This document shows positions 8,080 to 16,205 of a DNA stretch of 36,974 nt, one piece after another. Both the position numbers and the translations under genes were made by a program. The stretch spans positions 1 to 36,974 of the forward strand of contig JAUNKN010000019.1 in assembly GCA_030532685.1 (NCBI GenBank), read 5' to 3'. The DNA comes from Bacteroidales bacterium. Lineage in GTDB: Bacteria; Bacteroidota; Bacteroidia; Bacteroidales; Bacteroidaceae. Position 1 is the stretch's first letter, and each line of letters opens with the position of its first letter. The notes under the pieces are model-generated. The model searched no databases. It was not told the origin of the DNA and worked only from the letters and a program-made list of their open reading frames with translations.

Positions 8080-8937
8080 ATGCTACATCTCTCCACCCCT
8101 ATTGCTTGCTACGACACTTTGCTTCGTGAGGGCCTCCCCTTGAAACTGGGACATTGCTCCGAGGGTAAGAGCATTTGGTTGCTCAACATTATGCCCTTAA
8201 AACAAGACACCGAGGCCGATCTCTGTCGCATGCTCGCGGCGTCGGGCGAAACCATCAATCTCACACTCATCAAGTTTCCAGGGCAGACTTACAAGAGCAC
8301 GCCACAAGCCTACGTGGAGGAACACTATATGGACTTCGATGCCGAGGCCATGCACCAGCACATCGATGGTCTCATTCTCACAGGTGCGCCATTGGAGCAC
8401 ATGGATTTTGAGCAGGTGCGCTATTGGCCAGAACTGTGCCAACTCATGGAGTGGAGCAAGACGCATGCAGGCTCCACGCTCAACATTTGCTATGCAGCGC
8501 AAGCAGCCCTCTACTATCACCATCGCGTACCTAAACACGATATCCCACAAAAGATGTTTGGCGTCTTTGCACACCAAGTGCAGGACGAGCATCACCCGCT
8601 CATGGAGGGGCTTTCGCCTCAATTCCCTATGCCGCACAGCCGCCACACGGAGGTGCGCAAAGAGGATTTCCCTCCAACGGTCAAGGTGCTGGCCGAAAGT
8701 CCTATTTCTGGCATTGGATTGGCCATTGATGAGCTTGCACGCCAAGTCTTCGACACGGGCCATTTAGAATATGCCCTCGACACGCTCGACCGCGAATATC
8801 GCCGCGACCTGAACAAGGGTTTGCCCATCGCTCCTCCCGTGGGCTATTATCACCACGATGCTCCCGAAGCAGGCATTGACTTCTCTTGGCAGCAAGCAGC
8901 CCTTACGTTTTATAGCAATTGGGTGCGCCACCTTTGA
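8080..8937 (+). CDS. metA: Homoserine O-acyltransferase, predicted acetyl-CoA type
   Basis: This 285-residue MetA-family protein activates the hydroxyl of homoserine in methionine synthesis. The glutamine-amidotransferase-like core is clear: TGAPLEHMDFEQVRYWPEL, the nucleophile in NICYAAQAAL (Cys137), PQKMFGVFAHQV, and TGHLEY with His228 and Glu230, matching E. coli Cys142, His235 and Glu237. The residue after TGAPL is Glu106; published work on this family links Glu here to acetyl-CoA and Gly (as in E. coli) to succinyl-CoA use, so acetylation is inferred. Two oddities: the N-terminus is short and divergent (LLNIMPLKQDTEADLCRML instead of the usual LLNLMPxKxxTE), and the nucleophile motif has Tyr-Ala where CWGAQ or CWAVQ is usual. 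ABC-F follows after 73 nt. Confidence 0.9.
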   Translation: MLHLSTPIACYDTLLREGLPLKLGHCSEGKSIWLLNIMPLKQDTEADLCRMLAASGETINLTLIKFPGQTYKSTPQAYVEEHYMDFDAEAMHQHIDGLILTGAPLEHMDFEQVRYWPELCQLMEWSKTHAGSTLNICYAAQAALYYHHRVPKHDIPQKMFGVFAHQVQDEHHPLMEGLSPQFPMPHSRHTEVRKEDFPPTVKVLAESPISGIGLAIDELARQVFDTGHLEYALDTLDREYRRDLNKGLPIAPPVGYYHHDAPEAGIDFSWQQAALTFYSNWVRHL

Positions 8938-9010
8938 GGATTCACCACCCTACTTCGGGCTCACAGAGCGCACCTCTCTCACGTATCTTCCATATTTCAA
9001 CTCCCTATTT

Positions 9011-10648
9011 ATGATTTCTATTGATGGACTCACCGTCGAGTTTGGCGGTTCTGCCCTCTTCAAAGATATTTCTTTCCAAATCAACGAAAAAGATCGCATC
9101 GCCCTAATGGGCAAAAACGGTGCTGGAAAATCGACGCTCCTCAAAATTCTTGCAGGAGTGCGACAACCCACTCGCGGCAAGGTTTCGGCTCCGAAAGAAA
9201 CGGTCATCGCCTATCTCCCACAGCATCTCATGACCGAAGACGGTCGCACGGTGTTTGAGGAAGCTTGTTTGCCTTTTGCCCACTTAAAAGAGCTGGAGGG
9301 CGAAATCGAAGCGATGAACCAGGAACTCATGACGCGCACCGACTACGAAAGCGAGGAATACATGGCACTCATAGAGCGTGTGGCCTCAATGAGCGAAAAG
9401 TTCTACGCCATCGACCTCACGCATTTTGAGGAGGATGTGGAGAAGACCTTGCTTGGTTTGGGATTTGAGCGCAGCGATTTTCACCGCCCCACCAGCGACT
9501 TTTCGGGTGGCTGGCGCATGCGCATCGAACTGGCCAAACTACTCCTGCAAAATCCCGATGTTCTCCTGCTCGATGAGCCCACAAACCACTTGGACATCGA
9601 GAGTATAGGATGGCTCGAGGACTTTATTATGACCTCTGGAAAGGCTGTGGTGGTCATCTCGCACGACCGCAAATTTGTAGACAACATTACGACGCGTACC
9701 ATCGAGATAACCATGGGGCGCATCTACGACTACAAGGCTTCCTATTCTCAATATCTCGAATTGCGCCGCGAGCGCCGCGAGCAACAGCAAAAGCAGTACG
9801 ACGACCAGCAAAAGATGATAGCCGAAACGAAGCTCTACATCGAACGCTTCAAAGGGACTTATTCCAAAACCAATCAGGTGCAGAGCCGTGTGCGTATGCT
9901 CGAAAAGCTGGAGCTTATCGAGGTGGACGAAGAGGACACCAGCCGCCTGCGCCTAAAGTTCCCTCCTTCGCCACGCTCGGGCACCTATCCCGTCACGATG
10001 GACGGTGTGGGCAAGACCTACGGCGAACACGTGGTGTTCAAAAACGCCAGCCTGATGGTGGAACGCGGTGACAAAGTGGCCTTTGTGGGACGCAATGGCG
10101 AAGGAAAGTCTACGCTGGTCAAGTGCATCATGGGACAAATTGAACACGAAGGAACGCTCACACTGGGACACAACGTGCAGATTGGCTATTTCGCACAAAA
10201 TCAGGCCTCGTTGCTGGACGAAGAACTCACCGTCTTCGACACCATCGACGAGGTAGCCAAGGGCGACATTCGCCTCAAAATTCGCGATTTGCTGGGTGCC
10301 TTTATGTTTGGCGGCGAAGAGAGCACGAAGAAAGTGAAAGTGCTTTCGGGTGGCGAAAAAACACGTTTGGCAATTCTAAAACTCTTGCTTGAGCCTTTCA
10401 ATCTGCTCATTCTCGACGAGCCGACCAATCACCTCGACCTGCGCACCAAAGACGTACTCAAACAGGCCTTGCAGGATTTCGACGGAACGCTCATCGTCGT
10501 GAGCCACGACCGTGATTTCTTAGACGGACTTGTGACAAAGGTTTATGAGTTTGGACACCAGCGTGTGCGCGAGCATTTGGGCGGTATCTACGACTTCCTC
10601 GAAACGCGTCGCCTTGAGAATCTCAACGAATTGGAACGTAAATCCTAA
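9011..10648 (+). CDS. ABC-F family ATPase (short paralogue)
   Basis: The 545-residue protein has two ABC ATPase domains and no membrane segment, the layout of ABC-F translation factors that act at the ribosomal E site. Domain 1: Walker A GKNGAGKST (residues 34-42), signature FSGGWRMR, Walker B LLLDEPTNHLD. A charged Gln/Arg-rich linker follows (about residues 240-290, the P-site tRNA interaction motif region). Domain 2: Walker A GRNGEGKST, signature LSGGEKTRL, LILDEPTNHLD. It ends soon after domain 2. The open frame begins inside metA, but the ATG at 9011 aligns with the start of the paralogue at 23579. By length it is closest to YbiT/EttA-like members; a role in resistance cannot be told from sequence alone. 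Confidence 0.92.
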   Translation: MISIDGLTVEFGGSALFKDISFQINEKDRIALMGKNGAGKSTLLKILAGVRQPTRGKVSAPKETVIAYLPQHLMTEDGRTVFEEACLPFAHLKELEGEIEAMNQELMTRTDYESEEYMALIERVASMSEKFYAIDLTHFEEDVEKTLLGLGFERSDFHRPTSDFSGGWRMRIELAKLLLQNPDVLLLDEPTNHLDIESIGWLEDFIMTSGKAVVVISHDRKFVDNITTRTIEITMGRIYDYKASYSQYLELRRERREQQQKQYDDQQKMIAETKLYIERFKGTYSKTNQVQSRVRMLEKLELIEVDEEDTSRLRLKFPPSPRSGTYPVTMDGVGKTYGEHVVFKNASLMVERGDKVAFVGRNGEGKSTLVKCIMGQIEHEGTLTLGHNVQIGYFAQNQASLLDEELTVFDTIDEVAKGDIRLKIRDLLGAFMFGGEESTKKVKVLSGGEKTRLAILKLLLEPFNLLILDEPTNHLDLRTKDVLKQALQDFDGTLIVVSHDRDFLDGLVTKVYEFGHQRVREHLGGIYDFLETRRLENLNELERKS

Positions 10649-10660
10649 ACCCCAACTCTT

Positions 10661-11035
10661 ATGCGTATTTTAGCAAATCTCGTTTGGCTCATCTTTGGTG
10701 GCTTAGAAGCCGCTTTGGGCTACTTCACTGGGAGCTTAGCCTTGGCCCTCACGATTATCGGCCTGCCCTTAGCTTGGCAAACTTTCCGTTTGGGACTGCT
10801 TTGCCTCTGGCCTTTCGGCGCCGAAGTGCACCGCGATCAGCAAAGCAATGGTTGCCTGAGCTTTGTGCTCAACGTGGTGTGGTTCGTCTTCGGAGGTTTC
10901 TGGACGATGCTCATGCACCTCCTCTTTGGTCTGCTACTTTGCCTCACCATCGTCGGCTTACCTTGGGGTTTGCAGCATTTCAAACTTGCAGGCTTCGCTC
11001 TCACCCCTTTCGGTCGCCAAGTAACGTGGCAGTAG
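10661..11035 (+). CDS. YccF-domain inner membrane protein
   Basis: The 124-residue product consists of two similar halves, each with a hydrophobic segment and a repeated motif: LTIIGLPLAWQTFRL with WPFGAEV in the first, and LTIVGLPWGLQHFKLAGFALTPFG in the second. This doubled I(I/V)GLP...PFG pattern is the YccF family signature. It should be a small cytoplasmic-membrane protein; its function is unknown. It begins 12 nt after the ABC-F gene, so it is probably the last gene of that unit, and a long hairpin follows at 11067-11116. Confidence 0.88.
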   Translation: MRILANLVWLIFGGLEAALGYFTGSLALALTIIGLPLAWQTFRLGLLCLWPFGAEVHRDQQSNGCLSFVLNVVWFVFGGFWTMLMHLLFGLLLCLTIVGLPWGLQHFKLAGFALTPFGRQVTWQ

Positions 11036-11066
11036 TCCGCAAAGCGTTCTCCTCCACTACTTCATG

Positions 11067-11116
11067 AAAACTCCGCGCTCCCTACCCACTCGAGTGGATA
11101 GGGAGCGCGGAGTTTT
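11067..11116. terminator. Long hairpin, bidirectional terminator
   Basis: An inverted repeat of about 24 bp with one internal mismatch (11085 against 11098); the apex is ccactcgagtgg. The stem begins with AAAA and ends with TTTTT, so a T-run follows it on either strand. It lies between the convergent yccF-type gene and the EamA transporter gene. Confidence 0.85.
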
Positions 11117-11231
11117 TGTCTCGACACTTTTCTCACGCCATAAGGTGCACCGAGCATCAGAGTGTGTAGAAGCCTTCTCTCCATCGCACTCTTCTTTGCT
11201 CAGCAAGGAAGCCGATGCTTCTCGAAGCGAC

Positions 11232-12152
11232 TTATGACTGGTCGCGTCTTGCCCGCAATACAATGATTAGCACCGCAGGCAAAATCAAGCCAATACCTAT
11301 GAGAATGGTGGGTGTGAGCGCTTCGTCCAAAAACAAGGTGCCAATGAGAATAGCCGTGAGCGGCTCGAGGGCTCCCAACACCGAAGTAACGGTGGGCCCC
11401 ACATATTTGGCGGCATAGACCAGCGCAAGATTGGTCACCACCGTGCAGAGCAAGGCCAAAGCGAGAAGCAACCACCAATCGCGCCCTACGGGTATGAGCG
11501 TAAATACAGTGCCCTCAGGAAACACAGAATGCTGATAGACGATGAATGCACCGAAGATGAGCGCCCCAATGGCCATGACGTAGAAAGTCAGTTTGAGCAC
11601 ATTCATCTTGACCAAGTGTACAGAATGGTTCACCCGAATGAGATAAAGCGCAAAACAAAGTGCCGAAATCAGCTCAAGCACAATGCCGATGGTTTGCACC
11701 TGCCCCGAGTCGCTCCAAGAGAGCACCCCCACGCCAAGTACGGCCATGGCCACAGCCAGCAGCGTCGAGAGCCTACGAGGTTCATGAAAAAAGGTCATCA
11801 TCAGAATCGCCGTCATCACAGGATACATAAAGTGTATCGTTGTGGCCACGCCACTGTTCATATAGGGGTAGCCTGCAATGAGAAATACCGCCGCCCCATC
11901 GCTAAGAAGCGCCAAAAAGGAGAGTCTGAGAAATTCGGGATAGCTGATGCGAAAGGATATGCCACGCAACAGCATAATCGCCCCAACGACCAAGGCGGCA
12001 ATTCCAAAGCGATAGAGCAAAATCGTCGAGGGATACATCGGCGCTGCTCCCGTCGCATCTTGCAGCGGTTTGGTGAAAAGTGGAATAAATCCGTAGCAAA
12101 CGGCAGCGAGCAGCCCAAGCACGATGCCCGTCTTCATTTTGTTTTGAAGCAT
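11232..12152 (-). CDS. EamA/DMT-family transporter
   Basis: The 306-residue protein has about ten predicted membrane helices in two homologous EamA halves, for example GIVLGLLAAVCYGFIPLFTK at the start, PVMTAILMMTFFHEP closing the first half, and GPTVTSVLGALEPLTAIL with GTLFLDEALTP in the second. Such proteins export or exchange small metabolites across the inner membrane; the substrate cannot be assigned. A second possible ATG lies 15 nt downstream (12137) and gives a more typical N-terminus. The gene follows aroB by 11 nt and is probably co-transcribed with it. Confidence 0.9.
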   Translation of the reverse strand: MLQNKMKTGIVLGLLAAVCYGFIPLFTKPLQDATGAAPMYPSTILLYRFGIAALVVGAIMLLRGISFRISYPEFLRLSFLALLSDGAAVFLIAGYPYMNSGVATTIHFMYPVMTAILMMTFFHEPRRLSTLLAVAMAVLGVGVLSWSDSGQVQTIGIVLELISALCFALYLIRVNHSVHLVKMNVLKLTFYVMAIGALIFGAFIVYQHSVFPEGTVFTLIPVGRDWWLLLALALLCTVVTNLALVYAAKYVGPTVTSVLGALEPLTAILIGTLFLDEALTPTILIGIGLILPAVLIIVLRARRDQS

Positions 12153-12163
12153 AAGGTAAGAAT

Positions 12164-13207
12164 TTAGCTTTCTCTCAAGAAGTCCAGCGCGTCGTCCAGC
12201 AGAGCGCGGTCGGCGCTTTGGTCGAGCACAATTTCTCCCACATCCGAGAGCAAAGTGAAATTGATGTGCCCAGCCACGTTCTTCTTGTCGTGGAGCATGA
12301 GTGCATAGAGCTGTTCATAGTCGTCGCAAGTAATGTTAGGACGCCCGTAGTTTTGCACGATGTAACGCACCGTTTGTCGCATGCGCTCGGTAGGAAAGCC
12401 CAGCTTCACTGCGCTCATAAACAATTCGACCACCATGCCCCAAGCCACCGCATAGCCATGCAACACGGGGGTGTCGCGGTGCAGCATGAGGCTCTCAAAG
12501 GCGTGTGCCGTGGTGTGCCCTAAGTTGAGCGCTTTGCGCAATCCACGCTCGTGAGGGTCTTGCTGCACGATGCGCTGTTTCACAGCGATACTCTCTGCCA
12601 CCAAACTTTGCAGCACACCAAAGTCGGGTTGTTGCAAGTCGAAGGCTAAATGCCGCTCCCACATCGCTACACTATCGAGCAGCGCATGCTTGAGCATCTC
12701 GGCATAGCCTGAACACAAATTAGGCGCGTCGAGTGTGCGCAGAAAATCGGCGGCAACAAGCACCGTTTCTGCCTCACAAAATGCACCAATCTCGTTTTTC
12801 AGACCTCCAAAGTTGATGCCCGTTTTTCCGCCCACCGCAGCATCGACCATGGCCAACAAAGTGGTGGGTACATTGATAAAACGCAGCCCACGCTTGAAGC
12901 TCGCTGCGGCAAAACCTCCCAAGTCCGTGACCATACCGCCCCCAAGATTGATGAGGAGGGAGTGGCGGGTGCAGCCTGCGGCTTGCAGTTTTTGCCACAC
13001 GGAAGCCAACGTATCGAGTGTTTTGTGAGCGTCGGTCGCTCCGATCACAATGTCGGTAGCCTCTGGGAGCGCTTCACGGACGAGAGGAGCACACAGGGCA
13101 TGCGTCGTGGCATCAGTGAGCAGGACGATGCGGTCGGGCTGCGCCGTGCGTGCCACAGCTTCGCGCAAATCGGCCACCAGGTTTTGGGCGTAGAGAATGT
13201 GCTGCAT
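12164..13207 (-). CDS. aroB: 3-dehydroquinate synthase
   Basis: This 347-residue NAD+-dependent cytoplasmic enzyme cyclises DAHP to 3-dehydroquinate, step two of the shikimate pathway. Motifs seen in order: LINLGGGMVTDLGGFAAASF (NAD binding), PTTLLAMVDAAVGGKTGINF, NEIGAF, GYAEMLKHAL, LNLGHTTAHAFE (metal-binding His) and HGYAVAWGM (second metal His). Length is within the family range. It starts 13 nt after the thioesterase stop and precedes the EamA gene, so a thioesterase-aroB-transporter unit is likely. Confidence 0.97.
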   Translation of the reverse strand: MQHILYAQNLVADLREAVARTAQPDRIVLLTDATTHALCAPLVREALPEATDIVIGATDAHKTLDTLASVWQKLQAAGCTRHSLLINLGGGMVTDLGGFAAASFKRGLRFINVPTTLLAMVDAAVGGKTGINFGGLKNEIGAFCEAETVLVAADFLRTLDAPNLCSGYAEMLKHALLDSVAMWERHLAFDLQQPDFGVLQSLVAESIAVKQRIVQQDPHERGLRKALNLGHTTAHAFESLMLHRDTPVLHGYAVAWGMVVELFMSAVKLGFPTERMRQTVRYIVQNYGRPNITCDDYEQLYALMLHDKKNVAGHINFTLLSDVGEIVLDQSADRALLDDALDFLRES

Positions 13208-13220
13208 GAGGGGGCTATGT

Positions 13221-13643
13221 TTAATCTTCGATGGCCTCGTAGGCCTCTATCGAAGCACGATATTCTTCTGGGATTTCGCTCGTTTGCTGCGTCTGTACAT
13301 TGACACACACCATGACCGTCTGTGCCTGACACACCACTCGCCCATTCTTTTCATTGACGGCACGCTGCTGGAGCGTGAAACTCTTTGTGCCGAGATGACT
13401 CACTCGTGTTTCTATCACAATCTCATCGCCATAAAAAATGGGCTCTATGAAATCGGCCGAGATGCTGGCTACGATGGGCACTACGCGTTGCACGCTAAAC
13501 TCGCTATGCAGCACATCGGCAAAATAGCTTTCTTTGCCCAAATCATAGAAAGAGAAGTAAACATTGTTGTTGACGTGGCGATAAGCGTCCAAGTCGTTGA
13601 AGCGAATCTGTATTGGGGTGCGATGACGAAAGGTATCGGTCAT
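13221..13643 (-). CDS. Hot-dog fold acyl-CoA thioesterase (4HBT family)
   Basis: The 140-residue product shows the 4HBT/FatA-like pattern: IQIRFNDLDAYRHVNNNVY with the conserved Asp and His-Val-Asn, then ISADFIEPIFYGDEIVIETRV and a C-terminal beta stretch (VVCQAQTVMVCVN). Such proteins hydrolyse acyl-CoA or acyl-ACP thioesters in the cytoplasm; the chain specificity is unknown. The ATG at 13643 puts the catalytic motif at the normal distance from the N-terminus; the open frame extends to 13679 without support. It is upstream of aroB by 13 nt. Confidence 0.88.
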   Translation of the reverse strand: MTDTFRHRTPIQIRFNDLDAYRHVNNNVYFSFYDLGKESYFADVLHSEFSVQRVVPIVASISADFIEPIFYGDEIVIETRVSHLGTKSFTLQQRAVNEKNGRVVCQAQTVMVCVNVQTQQTSEIPEEYRASIEAYEAIED

Positions 13644-13751
13644 AATCGTAAAATAGGGGGAGACAGGAGCCCCTCCCATGAATTGCGGGGTAAATAATAG
13701 GGATGCAGAAAAAGGAAAAAGCCTTATGCTTGTCGTACCACTCGTGCTCCT

Positions 13752-14036
13752 TTATTGCAAACCGAAATCGCGTCCCACACTCAGGCAGCGCAGGCGATCG
13801 GGGCGCAGCTCCATCGTGTCCTCGTCGAGGGCACAAAGATCGCGCAGAGCATAAATGCCGTGCTCCTCGTCGGTGCGGTGCACGCCTGCCGAGGCAAACA
13901 AATGATTGCGGGCATCGAGAATGCGCACCGCCTCCTGGCAATAGTCGGCCTGCTCGCCACTCGTACGGAGGGCCGCTTGGGCATAGGTCAAAAGCGCCGT
14001 GGCAAAATCGTCGAGCGGAGTGGTCATAGCGGTCAT
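13752..14036 (-). CDS. Small protein of unknown function, coupled to the gene upstream
   Basis: I do not recognise this 94-residue protein. It is acidic and mostly helical, has no signal peptide or membrane segment, and contains a patterned stretch GIYALRDLCALDEDTMEL near residues 60-77 that looks like a conserved core. Its ATG overlaps the stop codon of the 232-residue gene by ATGA (14033-14036), which suggests translational coupling and supports it being a real gene. A second ATG nine bases further in could also serve as start. Confidence 0.65.
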   Translation of the reverse strand: MTAMTTPLDDFATALLTYAQAALRTSGEQADYCQEAVRILDARNHLFASAGVHRTDEEHGIYALRDLCALDEDTMELRPDRLRCLSVGRDFGLQ

Positions 14037-14731
14037 TGCAAAAGAATGGAAGAAAAAGCGGTATAATCGCTCTCCAAGCGCGAAAGCTGATGCGGAGGGA
14101 GGGCCAGGGAGAAAGTACCGGGCAACTTGCCCAGGTCAAAATAGGCAGCGAGAATTGCGGCAAGGTTGAAAGCCGTTTTTTCGTCCTTGCGTATCAACTC
14201 GACAGCAAAGCGGCGAATCAGCGGCACATTGTCCTCCATGCGCCGCAAAGTCAAAAACAAGCGATGGTAGGCCACGGGGGTTGCGGCTTTCAGGTAGTAC
14301 AGTGCCTGCTGCGTCTCGCTCTCTTCCTCGAGACGTAGCCCTTGCACCAAACGTTCCATCGTGGCGGGCGTAGTGGCCAAGGGGAGCAAGGCTTCGAGCA
14401 TTTTACGACGATCTATATCGGTGGCGCGATTGCGGCAAAAGTCGCTCCAAACTGCACTTTCAAAATGCCACTCCTCGCGCCTGCCACGTGCCGTAGCGGC
14501 CTTGAGCAAGGTGCCCAAGTAGGCGCGTGCACTGCTGGCAACCATCAAGACAAAAACCTCCCACCACTCTTCCTCGTTCAGCCAGCGCCAAGTGCGCGCT
14601 TCGCTCAGTATGGTCGAAGCCGTGCGGTGGTCGGTCGTGCGCAAACTCTGCACGTAGTCGAGCAGTGCGGCAAAGGCCCGCTTTTCGACCATTTCCTCTA
14701 TGCGGCTGCGCAGTGTCGCTGTGGCTATCAT
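14033..14731 (-). CDS. Helical protein of unknown function downstream of rlmD
   Basis: The 232-residue product is not a family I can name. It is predicted all-helical and soluble, rich in Arg, Glu, Ala and Leu, with a tryptophan-rich segment (WRWLNEEEWWEVF, about residues 48-60) and no signal peptide. Its start codon overlaps the stop of the RNA methyltransferase gene (ATGA at 14728-14731) and its stop overlaps the next start, so three genes form one tightly coupled unit. A structural role such as HEAT/TPR-like helical repeats is possible but not shown. Confidence 0.68.
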   Translation of the reverse strand: MIATATLRSRIEEMVEKRAFAALLDYVQSLRTTDHRTASTILSEARTWRWLNEEEWWEVFVLMVASSARAYLGTLLKAATARGRREEWHFESAVWSDFCRNRATDIDRRKMLEALLPLATTPATMERLVQGLRLEEESETQQALYYLKAATPVAYHRLFLTLRRMEDNVPLIRRFAVELIRKDEKTAFNLAAILAAYFDLGKLPGTFSLALPPHQLSRLESDYTAFSSILLQ

Positions 14732-16149
14732 CGCAGTTCGAGCTGCACGACATTTTCCACGTGGTGCGTTTGCGGAAACATGTCGACGGGTTGCACCTTG
14801 ACCACCTTATATTTGGCATCGAGCAGTGCGAGGTCGCGAGCTTGGGTGGCAGGATTGCACGAGACGTAGACGATGCGACGCGGCGCAGCATTCAAAATCA
14901 CATTGACCACATCGGTGTGCATGCCCGCACGAGGCGGATCGGTGATGATCACATCGGGGCGACCATGCTCAGCAATGAAGTCGTCGGTAAGTATGTCTTT
15001 CATGTCGCCAGCATAAAAGAGCGTTTTGTCGGCCTGCCCATTCAACTGTGCGTTCACCTTAGCGTCTTCGATGGCTTCGGGCACATATTCAATTCCGACT
15101 ACAAATCGGGCTTGCTTGGCCACAAAGTTGGCAATGGTTCCCGTCCCCGTATAGAGGTCGTAAACGAGCTCTTCGCCCGTAAGTTCGGCAAAAGAGCGCG
15201 TCACCTTGTAGAGTTCGTAGGCCTGCTCCGAGTTGGTTTGGTAAAAGCTCTTAGGCCCAACTTTGAAGCGCAAACCCTCCATCTCCTCGTAGATAAAATC
15301 GCTACCGGCATAGGTCACCACGTCGAGGTCGCCTATGGTGTCGTTGCACTTGGTGTTGTTCACGTAGAGCAAGGAAGTGATTTCGGGGTGTGCCTCCTTG
15401 AGGTAGGCCATCACGCCCAGCGCTTGCTCACGTTCGGCATCGGTCGTGATGCAAAATTGCACCAAGAGCATCACCTCGCCCGTGGAGGCCGTGCGCAGCA
15501 TGATGTTGCGCAGCAAACCGCGATTTTGACGCAGGTCGTAAAACTCCAAGCCTTGTGCCAGAGCATAGTCGCGCAACCCATTGCGTATCTCATTGTTCAG
15601 CGGGCGCATCAGGTGGCACTCGTCGATGTCGAGAATCTTGTCGAAAGCGCCCGTGATGTGAAATCCCAGGGCATTCATCTGCTCAAATCGCTCGCCGCTC
15701 TGCACCTGTTCGAGGGTGAGCCATTTCTTGTTGGAAAAGCCAAACTCCAATTTGTTGCGGTATTCTCGATCTTGTCGCGAGCCCAAGATAGGCAAGCATT
15801 CGGGCAGTTCGACCTTGCCTATGCGTGTCAAGGCATCCATCACTTGTTTTTGCTTGTAGCGCAGCTGCTCCTCATAGGGCAACACCTGCCACTTGCAGCC
15901 TCCGCACACACCATAGTGCTTGCAAAAGGGGGTGGCGCGCACCTCGCTCATTTTGTGGATGCGCACGGCTTCGGCCTCGGCATAGCTATGCTTTTTGCGG
16001 CGCACTTGCAGGTCGCACACGTCGCCCGGCACCACATAGGGCACAAACACGGCCAGCCCTTCCACTCGTGCCAAAGCCTTGCCTTCGGCTGCCACATCGG
16101 TGATGGTGATATTTTCGAGTAGAGGGAGTGCCTTTTTCTTTCTTGCCAT
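14728..16149 (-). CDS. rlmD: 23S rRNA (uracil-5)-methyltransferase, RlmD/RumA type
   Basis: The 473-residue SAM-dependent enzyme methylates uracil C5 in RNA. Domains in order: a TRAM-like OB fold (about residues 10-65), a [4Fe-4S] cysteine cluster CKHYGVCGGC (about residues 75-84) with a further Cys downstream, then a Rossmann methyltransferase with FYQTNSEQA, DLYTGTGTIA (SAM binding), DPPRAGMH, and the catalytic nucleophile in YVSCNPATQARDL. Iron-sulfur binding distinguishes RlmD/RlmC-type enzymes from TrmA. Which 23S uridine is modified cannot be settled from sequence. The start at 16149 is supported by the promoter box at 16175-16182; the open frame extends further to 16215. Confidence 0.92.
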   Translation of the reverse strand: MARKKKALPLLENITITDVAAEGKALARVEGLAVFVPYVVPGDVCDLQVRRKKHSYAEAEAVRIHKMSEVRATPFCKHYGVCGGCKWQVLPYEEQLRYKQKQVMDALTRIGKVELPECLPILGSRQDREYRNKLEFGFSNKKWLTLEQVQSGERFEQMNALGFHITGAFDKILDIDECHLMRPLNNEIRNGLRDYALAQGLEFYDLRQNRGLLRNIMLRTASTGEVMLLVQFCITTDAEREQALGVMAYLKEAHPEITSLLYVNNTKCNDTIGDLDVVTYAGSDFIYEEMEGLRFKVGPKSFYQTNSEQAYELYKVTRSFAELTGEELVYDLYTGTGTIANFVAKQARFVVGIEYVPEAIEDAKVNAQLNGQADKTLFYAGDMKDILTDDFIAEHGRPDVIITDPPRAGMHTDVVNVILNAAPRRIVYVSCNPATQARDLALLDAKYKVVKVQPVDMFPQTHHVENVVQLELR

Positions 16150-16174
16150 ATCTTTGTTCGTCTTTATTTTGCTG

Positions 16175-16205
16175 CAAAAATACGCCTTTCTCTCCGCCTG
16201 ACAAA
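16175..16205 (-). promoter_or_regulatory. Promoter of the rlmD unit
   Basis: On the minus strand a TTTG (16202-16205) is followed after 19 bases by TATTTTTG (16175-16182). This fits the Bacteroidota arrangement of a -33 TTTG and a -7 TAnnTTTG. The predicted leader is about 20 nt. Confidence 0.7.

Noticed and set aside
8858-9010. A longer start for the ABC-F gene overlapping metA
   Set aside because: The paralogue begins with MISV at the same place as MISI here, so the ATG at 9011 is the right start.
14527-16122. A 531-codon plus-strand open frame opposite rlmD
   Set aside because: It is the antisense shadow of rlmD and its neighbour; the minus-strand protein has full family motifs and the plus frame has none.
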